Notes: a model not told the origin generated them from the letters alone. A stretch of 64,000 nt of DNA from Oligoflexus sp. (GCA_014378195.1 JACMOC010000008.1:1-64000); one strand, 5' to 3'. Shown: positions 1 through 9,356, counted from the first letter of the stretch. Translations and numbers: made by a program.

Positions 1-2
1 CG

Positions 3-2348
3 GTTGTTGCCCAGACCGCAGGGGTGTTTCAATATTTCTATTTCACTCAGGACCAAGCGGATCAGGTTTCTGAGGTGGCTTGTTCGCAGTATTTGGTGAG
101 TGATGCTGCGCCTAGCATTGATATGCGGTGGGATGATCCGACTTTATCCAAACCCTATGCGATGCTCTCTGACTTCAGGTCGAAAATCTCCGCGTTCATA
201 AATGCCAGACACATCCTGGTCGGTCCAGAATCGCTCGATCTGCAATGTAAAGGGAGTTTTAGACTTGGATCCGGAGATTCTATTCCAGCATCGTCTGTTG
301 TCTGTACAAGTGATCAATGCAAAGGCAAGAATCTAGGGGGCTTTGTGCCGTGTTCAGGCGAGATCCAAATGGATTTTAGGAAAGCCTACGCAAGACCAGA
401 AATTGCAAAATCGGTATTTCAACTGACTGCTCTGGCGAAAGATGGGAGTGGGCATGACAAGACCGAACAACTGTCGTTCTGGCTAGATACTTCAAAGCTT
501 AAATATGAGCGGTATGGACTTGGTGAAAATGTTACGAACGAAAAGTTCACTAATATTATTTACCCAACGGGCAAACAAACTGAATTCCTCGAACTCGCTT
601 ATCCGGGTGATATGGATACAAACATCGTGAATTCTGCTGCTATGTTTCGTATTATTTCAGGCCAAAAAATATTAGAGGTAAAAAAGTTTGATGATATTCA
701 CACCATAGTCAAACAGGTTTTTTTGGGCAAATTCTCAAATATGCTTGTCGTTTGGGCCCGTAGTGTGGATGACGGTTCAGAGAACATTACAAATACCTGC
801 ATTGTTTCCAAATTTGAAAACCAACAATTTAAATTAGTCGAGTCTGGAATTATTGAAGATTGCAATTCTAAATCATTTGGATCAGGCGAAACAAATAGCT
901 TTTGGTACTCTTCTTCTGATGAGGATAATGAACAGAGGAAGATTTGGTATTTCGACGGCAAAATGATCTCTAATTTTACGATCCAAAGCGATGAGTTCAC
1001 AGATGATTCGTCTTGCGATATTCACAAGGTTCTAGCAGTTAGTAATCGCCTCTATATCGAATGTGGTAGCTTTCTCTATAGCCGAGGTCAGAACGAAAAA
1101 GCACTTTCAATAGTGGCGAATGATTCCGTTTTTAAAACGATATGGGATAAATTTCAGCCGAGGACAGCCGATTCCAACGTTATGAATTCCATTGCAATTA
1201 GCGATACAGAGATCCCCACAAGAAATCACTTTGGAGAAGATAGAATATGTGGAAACCGGTACGTTAGGACTACCGTGGCAGGAAAAGAATATTTTTGGCC
1301 TTTGGAAGTGGTCCTGATGCATTCGGGGGAATGGCCCGTTGATTGTTCAAGCATTGAAATAATGGACTCAAAGACCTTAATCATGCCTGGCAGAAATGGA
1401 TCGCTCCTAACAGTGAAAAATGAAGATTGGATTAAGTTCGATAGTTCTCAGTACCCGTTTGAAGACCACAGCAGTATTAAGGAACTAAAATTCTTTCAAG
1501 ACCGTCCTGTGGTTATTCATTTCGGTGGACAGATCATGGAGTTCAGGGATTTTTCCTGGGTGCGTATGGACCTGGTATTTCCACCCGAAATTGACCTTTC
1601 AAGATACTACCAGCTCGATATTTACGCCTCCCGGTATTTTGGTGTGAAGCAGGACGGTGATATGTGGGTTACCGAGGATCGTCTCAATTGGAGAAAAGTC
1701 ACCAGTAACAAAAATATATCGGATACGGAATTTCCTTTTTATGTGCAGATGGCCTCCGATGGAAGTGTGTTCTGGCTCGATTGGAAAACAAAAATATTCA
1801 ACTCGGACCGCCATGGAATTCATCGGGAAGAATTTCCCGCTCTGGAAATGTCTCAACAATCAGGGGTTGAATGCATGGGCGACGTGTGGTTTGTCACGCG
1901 GGGAAAGGTAGTTGATGGGAAGTCACTTGAAATCACACGATATAGCTCAAAAAAGGAGACCTTTGAAAGGTTCTCAATTCCAGGAAATGCCTATGATTTG
2001 ATATCAAGGATATCTTGTATCGACGAAGACCGAGTGATGTTTATGGGCGGCGGAAAAGAAGGTATGAACCTGAACGTCCTTTTTTCGACCGTCGATCATT
2101 CTGTGAAAACAATAGATGCTCATGTAAAGAATATTTTAGATGATTTTCATTGGTCAGCTGTGAACCGGGTCTTTGTGAAAGACAACATGCTTTTTGATGT
2201 GGACTTCAATATGGTCAACTCGTCAATTATCAAGGGGATAAGCGAAACAGGCACAACCTTTGTCGCCTCTGACCCCTGGGGAGCACTGTGGCTATACAAT
2301 TTCTCAGAAATCGCACATGTTGACTTGAGCAGAGGTGCCGGGAATTAA
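3..2348 (+). CDS. Large unrecognised protein, 5' end outside window
   Basis: The reading frame is open to the left edge of the window. A GTG at 24 is available, but nothing shows it is the true start, so the gene is treated as 5'-truncated. About 780 residues are visible. Residues around 130-150 resemble the end of an Ig-like strand pattern, and the rest is rich in aromatic residues, Asp and Ser, with recurrent short W/F-x-D strand-like motifs that suggest a beta-propeller or other all-beta exported protein. I recognise no catalytic motif. No terminator is obvious after the stop. The function is unknown and the coding call is firm. Confidence 0.8.
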   Translation, partial: VVAQTAGVFQYFYFTQDQADQVSEVACSQYLVSDAAPSIDMRWDDPTLSKPYAMLSDFRSKISAFINARHILVGPESLDLQCKGSFRLGSGDSIPASSVVCTSDQCKGKNLGGFVPCSGEIQMDFRKAYARPEIAKSVFQLTALAKDGSGHDKTEQLSFWLDTSKLKYERYGLGENVTNEKFTNIIYPTGKQTEFLELAYPGDMDTNIVNSAAMFRIISGQKILEVKKFDDIHTIVKQVFLGKFSNMLVVWARSVDDGSENITNTCIVSKFENQQFKLVESGIIEDCNSKSFGSGETNSFWYSSSDEDNEQRKIWYFDGKMISNFTIQSDEFTDDSSCDIHKVLAVSNRLYIECGSFLYSRGQNEKALSIVANDSVFKTIWDKFQPRTADSNVMNSIAISDTEIPTRNHFGEDRICGNRYVRTTVAGKEYFWPLEVVLMHSGEWPVDCSSIEIMDSKTLIMPGRNGSLLTVKNEDWIKFDSSQYPFEDHSSIKELKFFQDRPVVIHFGGQIMEFRDFSWVRMDLVFPPEIDLSRYYQLDIYASRYFGVKQDGDMWVTEDRLNWRKVTSNKNISDTEFPFYVQMASDGSVFWLDWKTKIFNSDRHGIHREEFPALEMSQQSGVECMGDVWFVTRGKVVDGKSLEITRYSSKKETFERFSIPGNAYDLISRISCIDEDRVMFMGGGKEGMNLNVLFSTVDHSVKTIDAHVKNILDDFHWSAVNRVFVKDNMLFDVDFNMVNSSIIKGISETGTTFVASDPWGALWLYNFSEIAHVDLSRGAGN

Positions 2349-2559
2349 CAAGCATTTTTTAGAATCGAAATAGCACGATTTAATGTTAAGAGTCGACGGA
2401 CGCCTATAGATAGACGATATAGCGGAACATTTCCCATAGAAGCTTTGTATACATAAAATTAGCTGTAGATTTCCTTCTTAAAGTTTGTCTTTATGCGAGA
2501 TGGGTCTTTCGCACCTTGCTACGATTAAGGTGCCGTCTATCTCTCAAAGGAAATCGACA

Positions 2560-3144
2560 ATGATTAAAAACGTAGTCCTTCTAAGTATCCTCTCGGTTCT
2601 TCCAGCCACTTTAACATATGCGCAGGGTGCAAAATCTGCTGCTAAATCGACTGAATCGAAATCGAGTGCAAGCAAAAAGGCCGATTCCAAACGCGCGGCT
2701 AAGATCTCTCCTGAGTGTAAATTCAATATAAACGGCAATGATGAGATGCATTACACGGCGACGATTGGATCCAAACCGGTTATATCTCCGGCTTTTGATA
2801 TTAGTATTCCGAAAAGCTGCCCCTTGTTTGAAATCACGCTGACTCACATCGGGAAGCTTCCAAAAGAAGCAATGGGACACAACATAGTTATCGCTGAAAC
2901 TGCAAATCTAGAGAAAATCGCTACAGGTGGCAGTACCTTTAAAGATAAGGACTATATCGATCCCAAAGCCGATAGCCTTGTAATCGCTCATTCAAGCGTA
3001 GTCGGTGGCGGTGACCATACAACTGCTACAATCGACACCACGAAGCTTGACCCTAAAAAAGACTATTCGTTTTTCTGTACGTTCCCAGGACATTTTGCCT
3101 TGATGAAAGGCAAAGTTTTATTGGTCGACAAGCCAGTTAAATAA
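2560..3144 (+). CDS. azu: Azurin (type 1 blue copper protein) with Lys/Ser-rich linker
   Basis: This is a periplasmic one-electron carrier that usually feeds cytochrome c peroxidase, nitrite reductase or a terminal oxidase. The ATG at 2560 follows AAAGGAAA and opens a clear signal peptide (MIKNVVLL...TYAQG). A start further upstream at 2485 would bury that signal. The precursor is 194 residues. A Lys/Ala/Ser-rich linker (about 23-50) precedes the cupredoxin domain (about 51-190). Copper ligands are visible as His107 (MGHN), Cys173 and His178 (FCTFPGH) and Met182 (LMKG), with the Cys53-Cys87 disulfide pair typical of azurins. The linker is longer than in Pseudomonas azurin. The gene is monocistronic, with a terminator hairpin just downstream. 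Confidence 0.95.
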   Translation: MIKNVVLLSILSVLPATLTYAQGAKSAAKSTESKSSASKKADSKRAAKISPECKFNINGNDEMHYTATIGSKPVISPAFDISIPKSCPLFEITLTHIGKLPKEAMGHNIVIAETANLEKIATGGSTFKDKDYIDPKADSLVIAHSSVVGGGDHTTATIDTTKLDPKKDYSFFCTFPGHFALMKGKVLLVDKPVK

Positions 3145-3171
3145 GTTAATCGACCGATACCAAAAATACAA

Positions 3172-3204
3172 AAAGGGCCGAGAAACAAAGCTTCCCGGCC
3201 CTTT
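3172..3204. terminator. Bidirectional intrinsic terminator between azurin and apt
   Basis: Arms AAAGGGCCGAGAA and TTCCCGGCCCTTT form a 13-bp stem with one A-C mismatch and a 7-nt loop. Read on the minus strand it ends in TTTTTGTATTTTT, a stronger T-tract than the plus-strand TTTCTC. It was therefore probably the shared terminator of the convergent azurin and apt genes before the intron inserted 6 nt beyond it. Confidence 0.8.
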
Positions 3205-3603
3205 CTCAATGTGCGCCCGGCAGGGCGCACCTACTCGGAGGTGAAAGTCCTCGACGTGCTCGGTAAGGAGAAGCGTTAGCTGGTCGGCAAGGGTGTCCAT
3301 CGTGAGGTGGAATCTGAAGGAAGCCGCAGGCAAAGCACTGGCCTGACGAGCAGAAATTGCATATGAGGCTGCTGTGTGGGGTGAGATGGCATTTATCATC
3401 AAAGCCCAATACTTACACAGAACGCACAGTAGTAGATGCAGTGGGCATAAGTGTGAAGGTGGGTGTGCATTACCCGGGGAGATCTGATACCACTGAGGCC
3501 GGCAGGTTTCGGGCGACTATCAGAAGTCAGCAGAGGGCATACTAAGACTGCTCGATCCAGTCGAAGGCCCAAACATCTAAATAAGGTAGGGAACCTGAAT
3601 CTC

Positions 3604-5008
3604 ATGAGTTCAAAAGATGTAGAAAAGAAAGCTGAAACGCTTAAAGCCTTGGAGGAGGGTAGCGCTCGGAAAGCGCAAGAAGAGTCGGAAGGTGCATCCA
3701 AAACTCTGGCGACGAAGGATCTTCATCCGCCTAAGCTCACTGATCTTATGAGCGCGGTGATCGAAAGCGAAAACATGCTGAAGGCTACTCAGAAAGTCAT
3801 TAGTAACGGTGGTGCTACCGGTATCGACAGGATGTCGACAGACGAAATCCAACCCTACTTACTTAAAGAACGGCCGAGAATCAAACGATAGCTTATCGAA
3901 GAATGCTACCAACCGCAGCCCGCGCTGCGCGTAGAAATTCCGAAACCGAATGGAGGGATACGTAAGCTTGGTATCCCTACGGTCTTGGACCGCGTAATTC
4001 AACAAGCAATCCCCCCAGTGTTAAGTCCTATCTTCGAACAAACCTTCTCAGATTCAAGCTACGGTTTTCGTCCTGAACGCACCGCGCATCAAGCGATCTG
4101 TCAAGCTCAGAACTTCGTTCGTGAGGGTCATCGTTGGGTTGTAGATGTAGACTTGGAATAATTCTTTGATCGAGTAAATCATGGCCTTTTAATGGCGCGA
4201 ATCTACCGTCGAATAGGGGATAAAATCCTTCTTCGTCTTATTCGTTGTTATCTTAAAGCAGGTGTCATGGTTGGAAAGGATATTGAGCCAACAGAAATGG
4301 GTACACCGCAAGGCTGCCCACTTTCCCCGTTGTTATCCAATGTTATTCTCACTGACCTCGATTGAGAACTGGAACGACGAAACCATAGATTTGTTCGCTA
4401 CGCCGACGACTGTAACATTTATGTTAAGTCGAAAATTGCTGGCGAACGCTTTCTCGAATCGATCACGAACTTCCTCGAAAAGAACCTGAAACTCCAGGTG
4501 AACGCCGAGAAGAGCGCCGTTGATCGTCCTTGGCAAAGAAAGTTCCTAGGATACTCAATCTCATGGCATAAACTTATGCCTAAGCTAAAAGTATGCTAAA
4601 GCATTCTTAGCTACCTTTAAAGGTAAGATTAGGGCTCTTTTTCGAAAAGGTAGGGGACGCAACGTCGAGCGCTTTATCAACGAGGACCTTTATCCTTACC
4701 TCAAAGGCTGGATAAATTACTTCGGCTTTGCTGAAGAAAAGGGAATTTTTGCTACGCTTGATGAATGGATTCGACGTAAGATGCGCAGCCTCATCTGGAG
4801 GCAATGGAAGAGGCCCAAAACTCGCTTTGCGCACCTGAAGGCCGCAGGGCATTCAGAAAAGCGCGCGGCGCTGGGTGCTTTTAACGGGCGTGGTACTTGG
4901 TGGAACTCGGATGCCTCACACATGCACTGGGCATTGAAAAATGTCTATTTCATGAAGCGTGGATTGGTGTCACTGCCTGAAGAAGCCGGAAAGCTCAAAT
5001 CTATTTAG
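3604..5008 (+). pseudogene. ltrA: Group II intron reverse transcriptase/maturase, inactivated
   Basis: The frame starts with ATG at 3604. Reverse transcriptase signatures are clear: IPKPNGGIRKLGIPTV, SYGFRPERTAHQA, GTPQGCPLSPLLSN, the catalytic RYADD, KFLGYS, and a maturase domain containing LDEWIRRKM and IWRQWKRPKTR. It carries three in-frame stops: TAG at 3889 (in the usual R-x-x-L stretch), TAA at 4159 (in D-LE-x-FFDRV) and TGA at 4363 (in LD-x-ELE). One extra base near 4594-4597 then moves the C-terminal third into the next frame. No HNH endonuclease domain is visible. The protein cannot be made whole, so mobility or splicing would need a maturase supplied by another copy. Confidence 0.93.
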
Positions 5009-5012
5009 ATGA

Positions 5013-5080
5013 ACCGCCGGATACGGAACCGTACGTCCGGTGGTGTGGGAGGTCGGGGCCTAGCGGGCCCCTCCTACCCG
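5013..5080 (+). ncRNA. Group II intron domains V and VI
   Basis: Domain V folds as ACCGCCGGA/TCCGGTGGT closed by TACG-GAAC-CGTA. The next helix, GGGAGG...CCTACCC around 5047-5079, is domain VI. It has an A at 5076 unpaired in the 3' strand, 6 nt before the proposed 3' splice site, the position expected for a branch-point adenosine. No disabling change is visible in this catalytic part, in contrast to the decayed protein. Confidence 0.85.
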
Positions 5081-5094
5081 ATTCCAGACACTTA

Positions 5095-5610
5095 TCAGTT
5101 ATACTTAACCAAACTATGAACCGGGAACGGTGATAGCACCTGGCGTCCAGGCAAAAAGCTCAACTCAATCACAAACGAACACCCAACGACAGTTCCGCCG
5201 CACTTTTTCACGAGTTCAGTCGCGGCTTTAGCCGTACCTCCCGTCGCAAGGAGGTCATCGATGATCAACACACGTTGGCCAGGGCGAATGGCATCCTGAT
5301 GGATCTCAAGGGTGTCTGTGCCGTATTCAAGCGCGTAGGACTGCTTGTGGACGGCTGCAGGGAGCTTCCCGGGCTTACGGATAGGAACGAAGCCTTTATT
5401 GAGTAACATCGCAACGCCGACCCCAAAGAGAAAGCCACGGCTTTCAGCACCGACGACGAGATCAACCTCGTCTTCATTGTACTGGCTTGCGAGGGACTTG
5501 TAGGTCTGGAGCAAAGCAGCTGGATCTCTCAGTAAGGGCGTAATGTCCTTAAAGTTGATACCAGGCTTCGGGAAATCCGGAACATTGCGAATGTAATCTT
5601 CAAGACGCAT
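5095..5610 (-). CDS. apt: Adenine phosphoribosyltransferase
   Basis: This cytosolic purine salvage enzyme makes AMP from adenine and PRPP. The 171-residue length is normal for the family. The PRPP loop VLIIDDLLATGGTA lies at about residues 114-127, with an upstream AESRGF segment and an N-terminal FPKPGINFKDITPLL typical of Apt. The ATG at 5610 is preceded by a rho-independent terminator belonging to the upstream S1-domain gene, so apt probably has its own promoter or relies on read-through. Its 3' end lies 12 nt from the group II intron, which now separates it from its likely original terminator. Confidence 0.96.
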   Translation of the reverse strand: MRLEDYIRNVPDFPKPGINFKDITPLLRDPAALLQTYKSLASQYNEDEVDLVVGAESRGFLFGVGVAMLLNKGFVPIRKPGKLPAAVHKQSYALEYGTDTLEIHQDAIRPGQRVLIIDDLLATGGTAKAATELVKKCGGTVVGCSFVIELSFLPGRQVLSPFPVHSLVKYN

Positions 5611-5625
5611 GAAACATCCCTTCTC

Positions 5626-5656
5626 AAAAAGGCCGAGGGAGTCTTCCCCCCTCGGC
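5626..5656 (-). terminator. Intrinsic terminator of the S1-domain gene
   Basis: On the minus strand GCCGAGGG and CCCTCGGC pair around a short loop and are followed by CTTTTT. It sits between the S1-domain gene and apt. Confidence 0.8.
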
Positions 5657-5694
5657 TTCGAATCTAAATCGTGTGTGAAGTCTGAACGAACGCT

Positions 5695-7239
5695 TCAGTT
5701 TTTCGCTTTGCTTTTATCGAGCTTAGCGGCCAGTAGATCACCAAAAGTACCGCGATTCTGAGGGAGCGCCGCTTTGGTGTGCGTTTTCTCTTCCTGCGAT
5801 TCCATGTACTCACGATAAGCAGCAATGTCCCCGGAATCGTCTTTGATTTCAGGAAGGGACAGAAGTATCTTGCGTTCGCCGAGGTTAAGCTCGCGAACCA
5901 CAACGCTCAGGTCCTGAGGCGGCGACGCTTTCTTTTTGAACGACTCGCCATAGGCTCTCTTCAGGATCTCCGTTGGAACCAGGCCTGTCACGCCCGGCGC
6001 GATTTCAACAAAAGCTCCGAAACCCTTGAGGCTTTGCACCTGGCCAGTGAACAGGGCTCCGCTCGCATATTTCGTTTCTGCGTTAGCCCATGGATCTTCT
6101 TCGATATTCTTAAGGCTGAGCGAGAGTTTCTGCTCGCCCATCTTGATATCGATGATGCGGATCTGAACCGAATCCCCAACCTTGAGAATTTCGCTGGGAT
6201 GATTGATGCGTTTTTCCCAGGACATTTCCGAAACGTGGATGAGGCCTTCAACGCCCGGCGTCAGGCTGACAAACGCACCGAAATTTTCGAGACGGACAAC
6301 GGTCCCGCTATAAGACTTGCCGACTTCAAATTTGGTGCCAAGCGTTGCCCAGGGATCTTCCTGGATCGCTTTCATGCTGAGGCTGATGCGTTTTTTGCCA
6401 TCGGCAGTTGTTTCGATTTTCTGCAGTTTCACACGGACTTTATCGCCTTTTTGCACGTAATCGCTGGCGCGGTTCACGCGGGCATAACTCATTTCGGAAA
6501 CGTGGAGGAAACCATCAAAGCCGCCGAGGTCGACGAAAGCGCCGAAGTCTTTGACTTCGCGGATGATGCCATCGAGGATCAATTCTTGATCGACGCGTGC
6601 CTCGAGTTCTTCGATCTTCGCTTCGCCTTCGCGTTTGAGAAGCTTCGCACGGGAGACAACCACATTGCGGCCGCCCTCTTCAACTTTCTCGATGAGGAAG
6701 TTGAATTCCTGGCCCATGTATTCCGCTTTGTTCGCAACAAACTTGGTGTCGATTTGCGAGACGGGGCAGAAGGCCCGCTTGCCCATAATCGTGACTTCAA
6801 ACCCGCCTTTGTTTTCGCCGGTCACTTTACCTTTGACAGGTAACTGGCCGTTGCGCGCCATAAGCAGGTCTTCGAGTGGGTTCTTGGATTGGCCCATACG
6901 ACGACTTAATAGAATCTCGTCACCGCTTTTGCTGATGACGTAAGCTGTGATTTTATCGCCGAGATGAAATTCCATCTCGCCTTTGTCGTTCACGATCTGA
7001 TTTTTGTCCATGACAGCTGTGTGCAGAGCGTCGAGCTCGATCAACACAGTATCGGAGTGTGTTCCGATCGAGGAGATGGTGCCGGTAACCTGGCGACCCA
7101 CTCGAATATCAGCTTCATCATTCTGTGACGCGTCTTGCGAAAGGAGATCCTCGAATGAGGCTTCCTCTTCTTTCTTTTTCGCCTTTTCACCCTCGAAGCC
7201 ACTGTCCTCGTCTTCCCACTGAATATCCTGATAACGCAT
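5695..7239 (-). CDS. S1-domain RNA-binding protein (ribosomal protein S1-like)
   Basis: This is a 514-residue protein with an acidic N-terminal tail (about 1-45) and five S1/OB-fold repeats at about 46-115, 134-200, 220-290, 308-378 and 396-463. Repeats three and four carry the classic GAFVDLGG...DGFLHVSEMS and GAFVSLTPGVEGLIHVSEMSW motifs. Ribosomal S1 of proteobacteria usually has six domains, and this arrangement resembles shorter S1-like proteins that bind mRNA or tune translation. The C-terminus ends in a short basic tail (FGDLLAAKLDKSKAKN). It may be the genome's S1 or an auxiliary paralogue; a genome-wide look for another rpsA would decide. Confidence 0.88.
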   Translation of the reverse strand: MRYQDIQWEDEDSGFEGEKAKKKEEEASFEDLLSQDASQNDEADIRVGRQVTGTISSIGTHSDTVLIELDALHTAVMDKNQIVNDKGEMEFHLGDKITAYVISKSGDEILLSRRMGQSKNPLEDLLMARNGQLPVKGKVTGENKGGFEVTIMGKRAFCPVSQIDTKFVANKAEYMGQEFNFLIEKVEEGGRNVVVSRAKLLKREGEAKIEELEARVDQELILDGIIREVKDFGAFVDLGGFDGFLHVSEMSYARVNRASDYVQKGDKVRVKLQKIETTADGKKRISLSMKAIQEDPWATLGTKFEVGKSYSGTVVRLENFGAFVSLTPGVEGLIHVSEMSWEKRINHPSEILKVGDSVQIRIIDIKMGEQKLSLSLKNIEEDPWANAETKYASGALFTGQVQSLKGFGAFVEIAPGVTGLVPTEILKRAYGESFKKKASPPQDLSVVVRELNLGERKILLSLPEIKDDSGDIAAYREYMESQEEKTHTKAALPQNRGTFGDLLAAKLDKSKAKN

Positions 7240-7430
7240 ACGTTTAGTCCTTCAAAATCGCTGTCAAAAGTCAGCACGGCCGAGCAGTGTAACCTTTTTG
7301 CAGCTCAGGTCCCATCAAATTTTCTCCGGCCTACTGAGATCAGTCTTCATGACTTTACTGCTAGAGAATTCCCTTAATCTATGTCAAATTTGTAGAAGCA
7401 GAACAAGATATCTCCTCTTCAGAGGTCACT

Positions 7431-8306
7431 ATGACTGATAATACACGTTGGGTTGAAACCTTAGAAGCTCACGACGGTATCGAACTCTATTGCCAGTTTT
7501 ATCCCAGCCCCGCGCCTACCTCAGTTCTTCTGACTGTGCATGACTACGGTCAACACAGCGGTGCTTACGAAAAAGCGCACGAGCGTATGGTCAACGCCGG
7601 CTTCAACGTTTATACGATCGACCTTCGCGGTCATGGGAAGTCACCCGGCGAGCGAGCGGCCATAGATCACTTTGATGATTTCCTCGATGACCTTGATCTC
7701 CTCTATGCCCGTATGCAGGACCGCGAGGGCGATCGTCCCATCTTTCTACTGGGTCAGGGAATGGGGTCGCTCATAGCCCTTCGTTACGCACTCACACGGA
7801 AACTTAGGATCCACGGCCTCATTCTCTGCGGTGGCCTTCCAGAGCTCCCCATGAACAGCAAGGAGCGTCTGCTGGCTCAGTATGCGGCCCTTTTCCTTTC
7901 CCGGATTGAGGCCAACGCGGAAGCCCGCGAACTCCTTCTGTCACCAGCTCTTTCAGGTGTTTTGAAAGATGATGAACTCGCCTTTCGGGGGGCCGTGAAA
8001 GCCAAAACGATCTGGGAACTTAACGCCGTGCGCAACAGTCTCGCGACCGTTAGCCCCCTCCTGAATTTTCCGGTCTTGTGTTTGAGCAGCGAAAAAGATC
8101 TGCCGGCCATGGATAGGTTGAATGAGAATCTGCTTTCGCACGATAAAACACTTATTGCCTACGCGGGCGTGAGCCATCAACCCTTAATAGGTTCCGAACG
8201 TGAAGAAGTTGTCGAAATCATAATCGAGTGGTGCGGACAAAAAATTGAGAGAGTGGAGATTGATGAAGAATGGGGCGATGACGAGGACAGTGATGACAGC
8301 CTGTAA
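7431..8306 (+). CDS. Alpha/beta hydrolase (monoacylglycerol-lipase-like), nucleophile missing
   Basis: This 291-residue protein of the serine aminopeptidase S33/monoacylglycerol lipase group starts at ATG 7431 after GAGG. Fold motifs are clear: VHDYGQHSGAYEK near residue 40, DLRGHGKSPG near 65, FLLGQGMGSLIALRY near 105-119, a strand ending SSEKD and SHQPL near the C-terminus. The nucleophile elbow should read G-H-S-M-G-G. Here it is G-Q-G-M-G-S (codons CAG GGA ATG GGG TCG), so the catalytic serine is a glycine, while the acid and histidine positions remain. It may be a non-catalytic homologue. The C-terminus is acidic (EEWGDDEDSDD). It lies alone and diverges from the S1-domain gene. Confidence 0.85.
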   Translation: MTDNTRWVETLEAHDGIELYCQFYPSPAPTSVLLTVHDYGQHSGAYEKAHERMVNAGFNVYTIDLRGHGKSPGERAAIDHFDDFLDDLDLLYARMQDREGDRPIFLLGQGMGSLIALRYALTRKLRIHGLILCGGLPELPMNSKERLLAQYAALFLSRIEANAEARELLLSPALSGVLKDDELAFRGAVKAKTIWELNAVRNSLATVSPLLNFPVLCLSSEKDLPAMDRLNENLLSHDKTLIAYAGVSHQPLIGSEREEVVEIIIEWCGQKIERVEIDEEWGDDEDSDDSL

Positions 8307-8375
8307 GGCGCTAAAGGAAGAGAAAGCGGTAGCTATAGGACGACGCCTGTAACGCAAGTGGAAAGGCTTCTTCAA

Positions 8376-9356
8376 TCAGCGAGCCTGTGGGCTTTCAGAC
8401 TGTTTTTCTTTTTGATTCAAAAGCTGCCCTTCGCGGATCCGTTTTAAACTTGTGCAGGATGCTTCGTGTTTGTCCATGCAACCTTTTGCGTAGAGATCCA
8501 AGGCTTTATCGTAATTCTTTTTCTGTTCAAATTGAAAGGCAAGGTTGTTGCAGCTCTTACCCAAGCCGTTGTCACAGGCCGCGCGATAAAAACGAGTCGC
8601 GTTTGCTGTATTGCCGGCGAGTTCTTCGTACCAGGCAAACTTGTGGCAAGCATGGGCATGACCAGCCTGGCAAATGTCCAGGAAAAGGCTTTTGGCGGCT
8701 TCAACTTTTCCGACTTTGGCGAGATTTCTGGCTTTGTTGAAACGAATTTCGAGAGCTTTCGCTGTTTTTGAATCCACTTGTTTGGTCTTGACCGCGGCTA
8801 AAGGTTCTTCGTCTTTTGCAGGCAAATCGATGCTTGGCATCGCTTTGGCATCCGGTGCGGATTCTTCAGCGGGTTTGGTCGATTCAGCCGCCTGAGGTTC
8901 GGCCACGGCTACTTTTTCGTCGTCGCGAGTCGGAGCTTTATCGGCTTCACTTTCCGTTGCGTCTTCGTCGGACTGAAGTTCTTTCAATCGAAGGAGAGCT
9001 TTCTCTTTGATTTTTGCAATGCCTTCGTCCATCACTTCGTTACGACTGCCTTCAGCCAGAACGGTGCTGGTGACATCTTCGTAGCGGACGGGCGCAGGGG
9101 TAGCAACGACTGGTGTTGAAACAGGCGCGGCCTTCGCTTCGACCGGCAGGGCCTTGGCAGACAAAGTCATAGGTTTTTCGATAGGAGCAGCTTTTTCCCT
9201 GACGTCCGTGCTGACGGTCGGCAAGGAAATTTCCACGGGGTTAGCCAAGACGATGTCTTTGGAACGATCGACGGGAATTACCACCGGTTTTTTCTTTTCT
9301 TCACAGGCTGTATTCATCGCGAGAATCATAATGCCTGTAGCAATGTAGCGCCTCAT
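8376..9356 (-). CDS. Hcp-like Sel1/TPR repeat exported protein
   Basis: The start is taken at ATG 9356 because GAGGTGA lies 6-7 nt upstream and the product then begins with a signal-type segment (MRRYIATGIMILAMNTAC). An ATG at 9377 would precede the Shine-Dalgarno sequence. The Cys may be a lipidation site, although the lipobox is weak. A long Ala/Pro/Glu-rich disordered region (about 30-215) is followed by three Sel1-like repeats (about 225-320) with paired cysteines (ICQAGHAHAC, ACDNGLGKSC, GCMDKHEASC). These resemble the disulfide-bonded Helicobacter cysteine-rich proteins. It is probably a periplasmic or outer-membrane scaffold. Confidence 0.8.
   Translation of the reverse strand: MRRYIATGIMILAMNTACEEKKKPVVIPVDRSKDIVLANPVEISLPTVSTDVREKAAPIEKPMTLSAKALPVEAKAAPVSTPVVATPAPVRYEDVTSTVLAEGSRNEVMDEGIAKIKEKALLRLKELQSDEDATESEADKAPTRDDEKVAVAEPQAAESTKPAEESAPDAKAMPSIDLPAKDEEPLAAVKTKQVDSKTAKALEIRFNKARNLAKVGKVEAAKSLFLDICQAGHAHACHKFAWYEELAGNTANATRFYRAACDNGLGKSCNNLAFQFEQKKNYDKALDLYAKGCMDKHEASCTSLKRIREGQLLNQKEKQSESPQAR

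Larger units (their letters stand above)
3211..5082 (+). mobile_element. Group II intron with degenerate maturase gene
   Basis: The 5' end GTGCGCCCGGCAGGGCGCAC and the following domain I text (GGGTGTCC, GGAATCTGAAGGAAGC, CATATGAGGCTG, CCCGGGGAG) are characteristic of bacterial group II intron RNA. The 3' end holds a domain V hairpin with a GAAC tetraloop and a domain VI helix ending CTACCCGAT. The element is about 1.87 kb, oriented as azurin, and lies between azurin and apt. The boundary calls (3211 and 5082) follow the conserved GTGCG start and the AT-type end and could be off by 1-2 nt. The intron-encoded protein is broken (see the pseudogene entry). I cannot fix the subclass from sequence reading alone. 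Confidence 0.92.

Noticed and set aside
3889..4365. In-frame stops in the intron maturase as stop-codon recoding
   Set aside because: All three stop types occur, each replaces a different conserved residue, and a frameshift follows. Decay explains this; recoding does not.
5779..6843. Long open frame (354 codons) on the plus strand
   Set aside because: It is fully antisense to the S1-domain gene, has no recognisable protein motifs and no ribosome site. It is a codon-bias shadow.
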